From Corynebacterium kalinowskii (GTDB lineage Bacteria; Actinomycetota; Actinomycetes; Mycobacteriales; Mycobacteriaceae): a DNA stretch of 64,000 nucleotides. The position numbers were made by a program, and so were the translations under genes. The stretch's first letter is position 1. Every line of letters begins with the position of its first letter. Shown piece by piece: positions 18,514 through 27,380 of the stretch. Location: assembly GCF_009734385.1 (NCBI RefSeq), contig NZ_CP046452.1, positions 558,001 through 622,000 of the forward strand, read 5' to 3'. The notes under the pieces were generated by a model. That model was not told where the DNA came from and searched no databases. It was given only the letters and a program-made list of their open reading frames with translations.

Positions 18514-19827
18514 GTGACCACCTCCAGATCCTTCGCCATCGCCATGTCCTTCGTAGGACTACTTGTGGGGGCGGGCTTCGCGACCGGCCAAGAGGTGGTG
18601 CAGTACTTCACGTCCTTCGGCGTCCACGGCGTGTGGGGAATCATCGTCGCAGGCGCCATCATGACTCTCGCGGGCACTGTTTTCTTACAGCTCGGCAGCT
18701 ACTTTCACGCTAGCGAGCACAACACCGTCTTCCGCCAGGTGACACACCCAATTATTTCTAAGCTTCTCGACATCTCCGTCATCATCACCCTCTTCTCTAT
18801 CGGTTTCGTCATGCTCGCCGGTGCTGGCTCGAGCATGTCGCAGCAATTTGGCTGGCCGACGTGGGCGGGCTCCACGCTGATGTTGGTGCTGGTTATGGCG
18901 TGCGGGCTTCTCGACGTCAATAAAGTCTCTACGGTCATTGGTGCCGTCACCCCGTTGATCATTATCGCGGTGGTATTCGTGAGCATCTACACGTTGCTGA
19001 ATATGCCCTCCGACCCGGCAGCGATGATGGAGCTGTCCTCCCAAATTGACTCACCGGTCTCAAACTGGCTGGTCTCAGCGTTGAACTACAACGGTCTGGC
19101 GCTCATTCTGGCCGTTTCCATGAGTCTGGTTATCGGCGGTGACCATCTGGATCCACACGAGGCGGGTCGGGGTGGATTCTGGGGCGGCATTACTTATACC
19201 GCGTTGATGGGGCTGGCATTTTTTGCGCTGCTCATGAATGCGGACAAGGTCATGGTGTCGGATATTCCGATGCTCTACATTCTGAGTAGCATTCACCCGG
19301 TGCTCGGATTCGTCATGTCGATCATCATTTTTCTCATGATCTTCAACACCGCGATCGGAATGTTCTACGCTCTGGGCAAACGTCTTTCTGCCGGTAGGGA
19401 AGAGCGATACCTGCCAATCTTTATCGTCGGCTGCCTCGCGGGTTACGCGGTGTCCTTCTTTGGCTTCAAGACGTTGATGGCCTTCGTCTATCCGGTCATC
19501 GGTTACATCGGCATGTTCATGGTTGTTGTGTTGGTCTATGCGTGGTTGATCTCGTTCAAGGATATTAAGGACGAGGCACGTCGTCGCGCGCGTATCAAGG
19601 CGCTGCTGCGCCTCAAGCTCCGCCCGGATCATGAATATGACGAGGCTAAGGACGCTGTCATTGGTGAGGAACTGAAGGAATCAGTCGTCGATGAAGAAGA
19701 GCTCCTGACCAATGTCCTTGAAGAGGTCGCTGACGATCTGCATAAGGACGATGCCGTGGACTTTGATGTCGAAGATTTCGATATCGATGACCATGACGTA
19801 GATGAGTACCTAGAGGCCGCGCGCTAG
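18514..19827 (+). CDS. YkvI-family membrane transporter (branched-chain amino acid permease-like)
   Basis: This 437-residue protein opens with an APC-superfamily first helix (SFVGLLVGAGFATGQEVVQYF) and has about ten hydrophobic segments up to residue 350. A very acidic cytoplasmic tail (about 375-437, many Asp/Glu: DFDVEDFDIDDHDVDEYLE) follows. It resembles YkvI and, more distantly, LIV-II carriers. The substrate is unknown; cation-coupled amino-acid uptake is the family inference. The GTG start has AGGAAGG seven bases upstream. The acidic tail is longer than usual and may be corynebacterial. It is convergent with the winged-helix gene. Confidence 0.8.
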   Translation: MTTSRSFAIAMSFVGLLVGAGFATGQEVVQYFTSFGVHGVWGIIVAGAIMTLAGTVFLQLGSYFHASEHNTVFRQVTHPIISKLLDISVIITLFSIGFVMLAGAGSSMSQQFGWPTWAGSTLMLVLVMACGLLDVNKVSTVIGAVTPLIIIAVVFVSIYTLLNMPSDPAAMMELSSQIDSPVSNWLVSALNYNGLALILAVSMSLVIGGDHLDPHEAGRGGFWGGITYTALMGLAFFALLMNADKVMVSDIPMLYILSSIHPVLGFVMSIIIFLMIFNTAIGMFYALGKRLSAGREERYLPIFIVGCLAGYAVSFFGFKTLMAFVYPVIGYIGMFMVVVLVYAWLISFKDIKDEARRRARIKALLRLKLRPDHEYDEAKDAVIGEELKESVVDEEELLTNVLEEVADDLHKDDAVDFDVEDFDIDDHDVDEYLEAAR

Positions 19828-19858
19828 GCGTTAATGTGGGCTCCACTGCCCATTAGAC

Positions 19859-20152
19859 CTATCCTGCAATCTCCCGCAGGGCGTTCAGGTGATCCTGCCA
19901 GGCTTTCAATCCGTTGCGGGTTAGTGAAAGCTTGGTTTGTGGCTTCTTGCCCACGAACCCTTTCTTGATATGCACGTATCCCAATTCCTCCAGGGCGGAA
20001 CCATGCTTGGAGAGGGTGGAGTCCGTAGTAGCGATGTAGTCGCGCAGATCCTTAAACAACATGTTGTCTACGCCGGCGAGCGCCGCCATTAGGGAAAAGC
20101 GCAGGGGATTGGAAAAGGCGGGGTTGAGGTCCAGCCGAGGGTGCGCGCTCAT
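19859..20152 (-). CDS. Winged-helix transcriptional regulator (HTH_34 type)
   Basis: This 97-residue protein is a single winged-helix domain: NPLRFSLMAAL, LFKDLRDYIATTDSTLSKH (recognition helix), then a wing with KKGFVGKKPQTKLSLTRNG. This is the DUF2089/HTH_34 pattern of small regulators encoded with membrane proteins. The ATG overlaps the stop of the upstream membrane gene by four bases, so both are one operon. The ligand or signal is unknown. Confidence 0.85.
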   Translation of the reverse strand: MSAHPRLDLNPAFSNPLRFSLMAALAGVDNMLFKDLRDYIATTDSTLSKHGSALEELGYVHIKKGFVGKKPQTKLSLTRNGLKAWQDHLNALREIAG

Positions 20153-20550
20153 CGGTTAGCCACCACTTCCCACGCCGGACCTGCAAACGCCAAACTGAGG
20201 TACAAGGTGGACAACGTCATCGCGATGTCAAGGTTTGGCTGAATGATCGCCGTAGCGGCCCAAGTGATGCCCCAAAGAGCCATGAAGATGAGCCAGCGTC
20301 GGCTGAAGCCACGACGCGCTGTCTTTTGGACTGCAAACACTATGATCATTGCGACCGACACTGCTGCCCACGTCAGGCTGAGGATCATGGGGATGAGGGA
20401 ATCAGGAGCCCAGAATTTACCCATCGCATAGATCGTTCCAGCTGTACATAGCCCCACATAGGTCACCCATACTGGATTGAAACCGGTGACGTTCTTTTCT
20501 AGTTGACGCGCCTGGTCGAGCTGCTGTCGAGCCTGTTCTGGGGTGGTCAT
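20149..20550 (-). CDS. Membrane protein paired with winged-helix regulator
   Basis: The 133 residues start at ATG 20550, preceded by AAGGAGAAC. A longer frame to 20610 has no ribosome site. An N-terminal soluble coiled segment (EQARQQLDQARQLEKNV) is followed by four hydrophobic segments. Such genes recur beside HTH_34 regulators, where the membrane protein may sense a signal. Function is otherwise unknown. Confidence 0.75.
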   Translation of the reverse strand: MTTPEQARQQLDQARQLEKNVTGFNPVWVTYVGLCTAGTIYAMGKFWAPDSLIPMILSLTWAAVSVAMIIVFAVQKTARRGFSRRWLIFMALWGITWAATAIIQPNLDIAMTLSTLYLSLAFAGPAWEVVANR

Positions 20551-20631
20551 GATGTTCTCCTTATCTAGCGGCTTTTCTCTAATGATAGAAACAACTTTCC
20601 ACTTTGGCAAGTGCTTTCTGGGGCTTTTGCT

Positions 20632-20720
20632 TTGACAAGTTCAAGTGTTCACCGGCTGGCCTGACTCTGTTCATGAAACCGTTATTCCTCCGTCATCAAC
20701 ATGTGTGAACATCAACAATC
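20632..20720 (+). promoter_or_regulatory. Control region of ugp-like operon with TTCA repeats
   Basis: TTGACA (20632-20637) is a possible -35 box. Tandem TTCAAGTG-TTCACCGG (20640-20655) and a further GTTCATGA (20669-20676) give repeats of TTCA; the second and third GTTCA starts are 22 bases apart. They resemble the direct repeats bound by PhoR/PhoP-type regulators, which control ugp genes in C. glutamicum. The match is weak. Confidence 0.3.
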
Positions 20721-21635
20721 GTGACTGAATCGGTAAAGGATCTGCGCCGGAAAGCAGAAAAAGCCAAGCGCCGAGAGTGGTGGCTGGCAGCCCTGCTACT
20801 GGCGCCCAACCTGATCTTGCTGACGGTTTTCACCTACCGTCCGCTGATCGATAACATCCGACTGTCCTTCTACAACTGGAACATTTCCTCTCCGACATCC
20901 ACCTTCATCGGCTTGGATAACTACAAGGAATGGTTCACGCGCGAGGACACTCGAACCATCATGTCCAACACCCTGATCTTCACCTTCTTCGCGGTGCTCG
21001 GATCGATGGTGCTGGGCTTGGCGCTAGCTATGGTGCTGGATCAGAAACTGAAAGGTCGCAACTTCACGCGTTCGGTGGTTTTCGCCCCATTCGCGATTTC
21101 CGGAGCCGCAATTGGTGTGGCATTCCAGTTCATTTTCGACCCGAACTACGGCCTCATCCAGGATCTGCTTGCCAGAATTGGACAGGATGCGCCTAACTTC
21201 TACGGTGAGCCGAAGTGGGCCATGTTCATGGTCACCTTTACCTTCGTGTGGAAGAACCTCGGCTACACCTTCGTCATTTACCTCGCTGCGATGCAAGGTC
21301 TGTCGAAGGACCTGGAAGAAGCCAGTGCGATCGACGGCGCGAACTGGTGGACCCGCTTCACCAAGGTCACGCTACCTCAGCTGCGTCCGACCACATTTTT
21401 CCTTTCCATCACAGTCACGCTCAACTCGGTGCAGGTCTTCGACATCATCAATGTCATGACCCGTGGTGGCCCTCAGGGCGACGGCACGATGACCCTGGTA
21501 TTCCAGGTGTACGAGGAGACCTTCCGAAACTTCCGTGCCGGCTACGGCGCCACAGTAGCCACGATTCTGTTCCTGATTCTGCTGCTCATCACGCTGATTC
21601 AGGTCCGGTACATGGATAAGGAGAACGCACGATGA
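20721..21635 (+). CDS. ugpA: ABC importer permease, UgpA/MalF type
   Basis: This 304-residue protein has six hydrophobic segments and the inner-membrane importer signature EASAIDGANWWTRFTKVTLPQL (EAA loop, about 208-229), which docks to the ATPase. The gene order permease-permease-binding protein-ATPase is that of ugpAEBC, so uptake of sn-glycerol-3-phosphate or a related glycerophosphodiester is most likely. A maltose-type sugar importer is the alternative. GTG 20721 has no ribosome site. It overlaps the next gene by four bases. Confidence 0.75.
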   Translation: MTESVKDLRRKAEKAKRREWWLAALLLAPNLILLTVFTYRPLIDNIRLSFYNWNISSPTSTFIGLDNYKEWFTREDTRTIMSNTLIFTFFAVLGSMVLGLALAMVLDQKLKGRNFTRSVVFAPFAISGAAIGVAFQFIFDPNYGLIQDLLARIGQDAPNFYGEPKWAMFMVTFTFVWKNLGYTFVIYLAAMQGLSKDLEEASAIDGANWWTRFTKVTLPQLRPTTFFLSITVTLNSVQVFDIINVMTRGGPQGDGTMTLVFQVYEETFRNFRAGYGATVATILFLILLLITLIQVRYMDKENAR

Positions 21636-22483
21636 TGGAAATTCATGGTGGATCCCCGGCTATGCGCGTCGGAAAGCGCGTTGCAGGTTACATTGCCATC
21701 GTCGCCATCTTGCTCTTCGTCGGACTGCCCCTGTTCTGGATTCTGATGACCTCGTTCAAGGAGCGCGGCGACATCTACACCCAGCCCGTAGCCTGGCTGC
21801 CGCCGAACTGGACCAACGGAAACTACGGCATTGCGACGACCGAAGTGCCGTACTGGCAGTACCTGCGGAACTCGGTGATCATTACGCTTGCACTGTGCGT
21901 GATCAAGGTTGTCCTTGGCACCTTGAGCGCTTACGCACTTGCGATCCTGCGCTTCCCGGGCCGTAACCTGGTATTTCTTGTAGTCATCTCGGCGTTGATG
22001 GTGCCGAGCGAAATTACGATTATTTCGAATTTCGCACTCGTGAACTCGATGGGTTGGCGCAACACCTTCCAGGGTGTGATCATCCCGCTGGCGGGCGTGG
22101 CATTCGGCACCTTCTTGATGCGCAACCACTTTATGTCGCTGCCATACGAGCTCATCGAGGCCGCCCAGATGGACGGCGCTGGCCCCATCAAGCTGCTGAC
22201 TCGCGTGCTGCTCCCTATCTCGATGCCGACCCTCGTGGCGTTCACCGTGATTACCCTGGTCAACGAGTGGAACACCTACCTGTGGCCGTACATCATCACT
22301 GACACCGAAGCTGTCGCCCCGCTCCCAGTGGGCCTGACGATGCTGCAAAACAACGACGGTATGACCAACTGGGGTCCCGTTATGGCGGCGACCATCCTCA
22401 CGATGATCCCGATCCTCATAATCTTCCTTGGTCTGCAGAAATACATGATCAAGGGGCTCACCACCGGCGCCGTCAAGGGCTAA
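21632..22483 (+). CDS. ugpE: ABC importer permease, UgpE/MalG type
   Basis: This 283-residue protein has six hydrophobic segments and the EAA loop EAAQMDGAGPIKLLTRVLLPI (about 176-196). ATGATG at 21632-21637 offers two starts; the first overlaps the ugpA stop. The C-terminus ends MIKGLTTGAVKG, the usual end of this family. It would form the heterodimeric channel with the preceding permease. Confidence 0.78.
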   Translation: MMEIHGGSPAMRVGKRVAGYIAIVAILLFVGLPLFWILMTSFKERGDIYTQPVAWLPPNWTNGNYGIATTEVPYWQYLRNSVIITLALCVIKVVLGTLSAYALAILRFPGRNLVFLVVISALMVPSEITIISNFALVNSMGWRNTFQGVIIPLAGVAFGTFLMRNHFMSLPYELIEAAQMDGAGPIKLLTRVLLPISMPTLVAFTVITLVNEWNTYLWPYIITDTEAVAPLPVGLTMLQNNDGMTNWGPVMAATILTMIPILIIFLGLQKYMIKGLTTGAVKG

Positions 22484-22512
22484 CCGGACCGTTTAACAAG
22501 GAGATAAGAACA

Positions 22513-23832
22513 ATGAAGCGTCGTAATTTCCTCGCGCTGGCTGGCATTGGCGCCGCTGGTGCCACCCTGGCCGCTTGTGCTGGTACCTCGTCCACTTCCA
22601 CCGACTCCAAGAAGTCCGACGGCGGCAAGGTCACTGAGCTCACCTGGTGGTCCAACCACCCAGGCAAGTCCAAGGACATCGAGACCGAGCTGATCAAGCG
22701 TTTCAACGAGAAGAACCCTGACATCAAGATCAACCTGATCGACGGTGGCAAGAACTACGAAGAACTCGCTCAGAAGTTCAACGCGGCTCTGACCGGTTCC
22801 GATCTTCCTGACATCATCGTGCTTTCCGACGTCTGGTGGTTCAACTTTGCCATCAACGGCCAGATCGCCAAGATGAATGAGCTGGCTAAGAAGGCCAACA
22901 TCGACACCGCTTCTTACGTGCCTTCCCTCTACGCCGACTACGAGCTCAATGGCGCAAACTACGCCTTCCCATTCGCTCGTTCCACGCCACTGTTCTACTA
23001 CAACAAGGACGTCTGGGCTAAGGCTGGCCTGCCAGAGCGCGGCCCTGAGACATGGGAAGAGATGGACGAGTGGGGCAAGAAGATCATGGCCGTTGTCGAG
23101 GGCAAGACCAAGGCCCACGGCTGGGGCAACGCCACTGATTACCTCGCTTGGACCTTCGAAGGCCCAATGTGGACCATGGGTGGCGCGTACTCCGACAAGT
23201 GGGATCTGAAGTTCAACACCCCAGAGACCGTCAAGTCCGTTGAGTGGCTCAAGTCCACCGTCGTTGGCCCAGACGCTTACGCTACCGTCTCCCAGGAAAT
23301 CTCTGCTGACTTCTCCGCTGGTCTGGTTGCTTCTGCCATCATGTCCACCGGTGACCTCTCCGGCCTGAAGAAGAACGGCAAGGTCAACTTCGGTACTTCT
23401 CCACTGCCTAACCCTAAGGGCGACGGTGGTTGCCCAACCGGTGGCGCAGGTCTTGCAATTCCTTCCGGCATCTCCGAGGAGCGTCAGATCGCTGCTGCGA
23501 AGTTCATCGACTTCATCACCAACGCAGCTAACACTGCTTACTGGTCCCGCAACGTCGGCTACATGCCAGTGCGTACCACCGCGCAGGAAGATGCGGAGCA
23601 GAAGAAGTTCATGGCTGAGAACCCGAACTACAAGACCGCTGTTGACCAGCTGCCACAGACTCGCTCCCAGGATTACGCTCGCGTGTTCATCCCAGGTGCG
23701 GACACCAAGATCGGTGGCGCTTTCGAGTCCATCCTGATCGGCAACAAGGATCCGAAGGAAGAAATGGACAAGCTTCAGAAGGAAGTCCAGTCCATTTACG
23801 ATGCTCAGGTCAAGCCTCAGCTGAAGAAGTAG
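22513..23832 (+). CDS. ugpB: Solute-binding lipoprotein, UgpB type
   Basis: This 439-residue extracellular binding protein has a twin-arginine-like start (MKRRNF) and lipobox LAAC (Cys22). The mature part begins with a Ser/Thr/Lys linker and TELTWWSNHPGK. DLPDIIVLSDVWWFNFAINGQ and a C-terminal half with GGAGLAIPSGISEERQ and NVGYMPVR match glycerol-3-phosphate binding proteins better than maltose binders. A strong ribosome site (AAGGAGATAAG) suggests high expression. Codon use here is very biased, as in fasA. The ligand is inferred. Confidence 0.8.
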   Translation: MKRRNFLALAGIGAAGATLAACAGTSSTSTDSKKSDGGKVTELTWWSNHPGKSKDIETELIKRFNEKNPDIKINLIDGGKNYEELAQKFNAALTGSDLPDIIVLSDVWWFNFAINGQIAKMNELAKKANIDTASYVPSLYADYELNGANYAFPFARSTPLFYYNKDVWAKAGLPERGPETWEEMDEWGKKIMAVVEGKTKAHGWGNATDYLAWTFEGPMWTMGGAYSDKWDLKFNTPETVKSVEWLKSTVVGPDAYATVSQEISADFSAGLVASAIMSTGDLSGLKKNGKVNFGTSPLPNPKGDGGCPTGGAGLAIPSGISEERQIAAAKFIDFITNAANTAYWSRNVGYMPVRTTAQEDAEQKKFMAENPNYKTAVDQLPQTRSQDYARVFIPGADTKIGGAFESILIGNKDPKEEMDKLQKEVQSIYDAQVKPQLKK

Positions 23833-23844
23833 GAAAACTAACCC

Positions 23845-24930
23845 ATGGCAACTGTCACGTTTAACAATGTCAGCCGCATTTACCCGAAGGCGGATCGTCC
23901 GGCCGTCGATTCTCTGAATCTCGACATCGCCGATGGCGAGTTCATCTGCCTCGTCGGCCCATCCGGCTGTGGTAAATCCACCAGTCTGCGGATGCTCGCA
24001 GGCCTGGAGCCGACTGATCTGGGCAGCATTCACATCGGTGGTATGGATGCCACTGGTGTGGCCCCGCGTGACCGTGACGTTGCCATGGTGTTCCAAAACT
24101 ACGCGCTTTACCCAAACATGACCGTGGCGCAGAACATGGGTTTTGCGCTGCAGAATTCGGGCGTGGCCAAGGCGGTCATTGCTGAAAAGGTCACCGAGGC
24201 CGCCCGAATTCTCCAACTTGAAGAATTCCTCGACCGCAAGCCTGCCAACCTTTCCGGTGGCCAGCGCCAGCGCGTCGCCATGGGCCGCGCCATCGTCCGT
24301 GACCCCAAGGTCTTCCTCATGGACGAACCGCTGTCCAACCTCGACGCTAAACTCCGCGTCTCCACCCGCTCCCAAATCTCCGCGTTGCAGCGCCGCCTGG
24401 GCACCACCACCGTGTACGTCACGCACGATCAGGTCGAGGCCATGACCATGGGCGACCGGGTAGCAGTGCTTAACGACGGCGTCCTGCAGCAATGCGCATC
24501 ACCACGCGAAATCTACGATCACCCTGCCAACGCCTTCGTCGCCGGTTTCATCGGATCGCCTGCGATGAACATGTTCACCTTGCCGCTGACTGCTACGGGA
24601 GTGTCGCTGGGCACCTGGTCCACTCAGCTCACGCCTGCTCAGGACGTTCGTTCCGACGACGCAATCATCATGGGCGTTCGCCCCGAAGACTGGATCATCG
24701 GCACCTCTGGCCTGGAAGTCCGCGTAGAGCACGTGGAAGAACTCGGCCACGAATCCTACGGCTACTGCGTCCCAGTATCCGATTCCGTGGAAGCACACTC
24801 AGGCGAGATGTCTCGCATCGCCGTCCACGCCCCACACGCTCGTGGCATGAATATCGGCGACACCTTCTTCATTGAGCCACGACCAGAAACCGTTCACATG
24901 TTCTCCGTTGCTACGGGCCGGAGGATCTAA
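23845..24930 (+). CDS. ugpC: ABC importer ATPase, UgpC/MsiK type
   Basis: This 361-residue ATPase has Walker A GPSGCGKST (38-46), Q-loop FQNYALYP, signature LSGGQRQR (136-143), Walker B FLMDEPLSNLD and switch His in VTHDQVEAMTMGD. A C-terminal OB-type regulatory domain (about 240-361) is present, as in UgpC/MalK. Only 12 bases separate it from ugpB. Such ATPases may serve several sugar importers. Confidence 0.88.
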   Translation: MATVTFNNVSRIYPKADRPAVDSLNLDIADGEFICLVGPSGCGKSTSLRMLAGLEPTDLGSIHIGGMDATGVAPRDRDVAMVFQNYALYPNMTVAQNMGFALQNSGVAKAVIAEKVTEAARILQLEEFLDRKPANLSGGQRQRVAMGRAIVRDPKVFLMDEPLSNLDAKLRVSTRSQISALQRRLGTTTVYVTHDQVEAMTMGDRVAVLNDGVLQQCASPREIYDHPANAFVAGFIGSPAMNMFTLPLTATGVSLGTWSTQLTPAQDVRSDDAIIMGVRPEDWIIGTSGLEVRVEHVEELGHESYGYCVPVSDSVEAHSGEMSRIAVHAPHARGMNIGDTFFIEPRPETVHMFSVATGRRI

Positions 24931-24941
24931 GCTGGTGCTCT

Positions 24942-25313
24942 ATGAGTACCTTCGTCGGCATCGACCTCGTCCACATTCCAAGCTTCGGCGAACAGCTTGA
25001 CCGGCCGGGAACGCGGTTCATCGACGTATTCCACCCGGTTGAGCTTCGGCGAGCTTTGACCAAACCCAACCGAGTCGAGCACCTCGCTGGATGCTGGGCG
25101 GCCAAGGAAGCCTTTGTTAAGGCATGGTCCCAGACGCTGTATGGGCAACCGCCGGTTGAGACTGAAATGATCTGGAATGAGATCTGCGTTGAACAAGATC
25201 AGTGGGGGCGGGTTCGCCTGCGCCAGGACTTCATTGACACTTCAGTCGAGATCTCTATCAGCCACGACGGCGACTACGCCACTGCCGTGTGCCTGGTCGA
25301 ACTTGGCTCTTAA
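24942..25313 (+). CDS. acpS: Holo-[acyl-carrier-protein] synthase
   Basis: This 123-residue protein has GIDLVHI (Asp8 binds magnesium), LAGCWAAKEAFVKAW (the Glu coordinates magnesium) and the C-terminal SISHDGDYATAV. It transfers 4'-phosphopantetheine from CoA to the carrier Ser of the FasA ACP domain, which lacks its own transferase. ATG 24942 has no ribosome site, but TAAGCT (24928-24933), overlapping the ugpC stop, lies eight bases upstream and could give a leaderless mRNA. The last four bases overlap the convergent fasR gene. Confidence 0.92.
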   Translation: MSTFVGIDLVHIPSFGEQLDRPGTRFIDVFHPVELRRALTKPNRVEHLAGCWAAKEAFVKAWSQTLYGQPPVETEMIWNEICVEQDQWGRVRLRQDFIDTSVEISISHDGDYATAVCLVELGS

Positions 25314-25927
25314 ACTTGGGCGACGGCGAACAAGTAGGCCACGAGCATCCGCTTGATCTCAGCAACGGTGGCTTCGAAAGAATAGTCGTCTTCGCGGATG
25401 CCGTAGTTGAGCAGGGAAGTCACAGTGTGGATCAAAATTCCCGCGAGCCCCAATCGCATTTCCAAAGGTGCATGTGGAGCGAGCGGCACCATTGCTTCCG
25501 CGATAATGGAGAGCATTTCCTTTTCGGTGGCTGCTGCGGTCGCACGGGTAGCTGGGGTGGATTGCACGGCGTGCCAAACGGCGCGCCTGGAGGGATCCTC
25601 ACGCCAGAGACCAGCAAGGTGGTCGATGAATTCGTCAAGGAAGTCTGGCCATTGGAGGGCAGGCACTCGGGTGGAAAAGGCCCTGAGCTCAGAGACAATG
25701 GCAGCAGTGTCTTCGCGATCAAGTTCGCAGATGAGAACATATTTATTGGCAAAGAACTGGTACAAAGTGCCGATGGGGACTTCGGCCCGTTTGGCTACTT
25801 CGTCGAAGGTGAATGACTCGAACCCGGCGTCGATAAGCACTGCCCGCGCGGATGCCAAAATACGGCCGTACTTTTCGCGGCTACGTTGCTGGGCGGGGCG
25901 ACGCCGGGGGACGAGAATTTCCGACAT
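25310..25927 (-). CDS. fasR: TetR-family regulator of fatty acid synthesis
   Basis: The 205 residues have a TetR helix-turn-helix at about 20-66 (GRILASARAVLIDAGFESFT, then FDEVAKRAEVPIGTLYQFFANKY) and a larger acyl-CoA-binding type C-terminal domain. Its position beside acpS and near fasA matches FasR of C. glutamicum, which represses fas and acc genes and senses acyl-CoA. ATG 25927 lies three bases after the bcp stop, so it is cotranscribed with bcp. The name rests on context and family. Confidence 0.82.
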   Translation of the reverse strand: MSEILVPRRRPAQQRSREKYGRILASARAVLIDAGFESFTFDEVAKRAEVPIGTLYQFFANKYVLICELDREDTAAIVSELRAFSTRVPALQWPDFLDEFIDHLAGLWREDPSRRAVWHAVQSTPATRATAAATEKEMLSIIAEAMVPLAPHAPLEMRLGLAGILIHTVTSLLNYGIREDDYSFEATVAEIKRMLVAYLFAVAQV

Positions 25928-25930
25928 GGT

Positions 25931-26410
25931 TTAAGCGGAAACTCCGAGTTCGCGGAGGACGCGGGCGACGTGGCCGGTGGCGCGGACATTGTAAAGGGCG
26001 AGGCCGATAGTGCCATCAGGCTCGATGAGGAAAGTGGAGCGGATGACGCCTTCCACGATCTTGCCGTAGTTCTTCTTCTCGCCGAACGCACCGTAGGCCT
26101 TGAGTACCTCGCGGTCGGGGTCGGAAAGGAGCGGGAAATTCAATGAGTGGTCAGTGCGAAACTTGGCCAATGCGGCAGGCTTGTCAGGGGAAATACCGAC
26201 GACCTTGATGCCGACTTCATTGAGCGGGGCGAGGGAGTCGCGGAAATCGCAGGCTTCCTTGGTGCAGCCCGGGGTGTTGGCGCGTGGGTAGAAGAACAAC
26301 AAGACGCGCTCACCGGAGAAATCGGCGAGGGAGACGGTGCTTCCTTCGTCGTCGGTCAATGTGAAAGCGGGAGCAGCATCCCCGGGGGTGAGTCGTGTAG
26401 CGTCGGTCAT
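25931..26410 (-). CDS. bcp: Thioredoxin-dependent peroxiredoxin (Bcp/PrxQ)
   Basis: This 159-residue protein has the peroxidatic motif PRANTPGCTKEAC, with Cys49 and the resolving Cys54 five residues later, typical of PrxQ enzymes that reduce peroxides in the cytoplasm. Start ATG 26410 is used. A longer frame to 26470 has no support, and TAAGCT seven bases before the ATG suggests a leaderless mRNA. It is followed three bases later by fasR, linking peroxide defence and lipid control in one transcript. Confidence 0.92.
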   Translation of the reverse strand: MTDATRLTPGDAAPAFTLTDDEGSTVSLADFSGERVLLFFYPRANTPGCTKEACDFRDSLAPLNEVGIKVVGISPDKPAALAKFRTDHSLNFPLLSDPDREVLKAYGAFGEKKNYGKIVEGVIRSTFLIEPDGTIGLALYNVRATGHVARVLRELGVSA

Positions 26411-26499
26411 GAGTTCAAGCTTACCTGGGTGTCCTGCGCGTAGGGCGTTCGAGACGGTAGAGTTGAGCAAAGAAAACGGACCTTAAAAGGAGAGAACTC

Positions 26500-26778
26500 G
26501 TGGCACGCAACATTGATGACATTCAGCGCGATATCGAGCGCACCCGCCGTCAGCTCGCCAGCACCCTTGACCAGCTGGCCGATCGTAGCCGACCACAGAC
26601 GCTGGTCAGCGACGCACAGCAGTCGGTAACCCAGAAGCTTCAGGACCCAAAGGTGCAGGCTGCCATCGGTGGAGCTGTCGCAGTTGTGGTCGCTCTCATT
26701 GGCCTTTCCGTATCCCGCTCCCGTCGCAAGAGCCGCGACCTGAAGGAAATCCAGCGCATGCTTGCTGAGCGCGGTTAA
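26500..26778 (+). CDS. DUF3618 family membrane-anchored protein
   Basis: This 92-residue protein has a charged helical N-terminus (NIDDIQRDIERTRRQLASTLDQLADR), typical of DUF3618, one hydrophobic segment (about 54-69), and a basic tail (SRSRRKSRD). It probably sits on the inner membrane face. The GTG start has AAAAGGAGAG upstream. It is divergent from bcp and convergent with pncA. Function is unknown. Confidence 0.85.
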   Translation: MARNIDDIQRDIERTRRQLASTLDQLADRSRPQTLVSDAQQSVTQKLQDPKVQAAIGGAVAVVVALIGLSVSRSRRKSRDLKEIQRMLAERG

Positions 26779-27345
26779 TTAGATCAGCGTTACCCCGAGG
26801 CCCTCCAGCTCCTGGAGGGCCTTTTCGCCGCTCTGCTCCGCTACGGGTGCGATGTAGTCGGTCAGAACGCGCACGAGAAAGCCCTTTTCGACGCCATCGG
26901 CAGCCGTCGCGCGCACGCAATAATCCGTAGCGATTCCCACGACATCAATCGACGTGACCTGCTTCTCCAGGAGGTAGTCTTCCAGGCTTTGCCCCTCATG
27001 CTTGCCTTCGAAACCGGAATAGGCGGCCTCGTATTCGCCCTTCAGGAAGACCGCGTCAAAGGCGAAATCCATTAGGGAAGGGTGGAAGTCTGCACCATCG
27101 GACTCGGCGACACAGTGCACCGGCCAGGAATCGATAAAGTCGGGGTTGTCAGAGAAATGCGAACCCGGATCGATGTGCCAGTCTTTCGTCGCCAGGACGA
27201 GATCGTAATCGTGGGCGCCGGCAAGCATGGCAGCAATTCGCTTAGCGACGTTGCCACCTTCCACGGTAGCGAGGCTGCCACCGGGGCAGAAGTCGTTTTG
27301 AACGTCGACGACAATGAGGGCATGGCTTTCATGTGATTGAGTCAT
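26779..27345 (-). CDS. pncA: Nicotinamidase/pyrazinamidase
   Basis: This 188-residue enzyme hydrolyses nicotinamide to nicotinate for NAD salvage. Catalytic Asp14 (VVDVQNDF), Lys102 and Cys143 (GIATDYCVRAT) are present, as are metal ligands Asp55, His57, His63 and His77. The spacing of the metal ligands equals that of the Mycobacterium tuberculosis enzyme. ATG 27345 is preferred to an in-frame TTG three codons upstream; GGGAAG serves as a weak ribosome site. Confidence 0.95.
   Translation of the reverse strand: MTQSHESHALIVVDVQNDFCPGGSLATVEGGNVAKRIAAMLAGAHDYDLVLATKDWHIDPGSHFSDNPDFIDSWPVHCVAESDGADFHPSLMDFAFDAVFLKGEYEAAYSGFEGKHEGQSLEDYLLEKQVTSIDVVGIATDYCVRATAADGVEKGFLVRVLTDYIAPVAEQSGEKALQELEGLGVTLI
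26799..26825 (+). terminator. Terminator of DUF3618 gene inside pncA
   Basis: GGCCCTCCAG (26799-26808) pairs perfectly with CTGGAGGGCC (26812-26821) around a 3-base loop, followed by TTTT. It lies within the last codons of the convergent pncA gene. Confidence 0.85.
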
Positions 27346-27380
27346 GCTTCCCAAGTGTAAAGATTTTTGGGGCGGGCATG

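Noticed and set aside
22480-24492. Antisense frame of 670 codons across ugpB and ugpC
   Set aside because: The plus strand carries two intact genes with full motifs; the antisense product has no family features.
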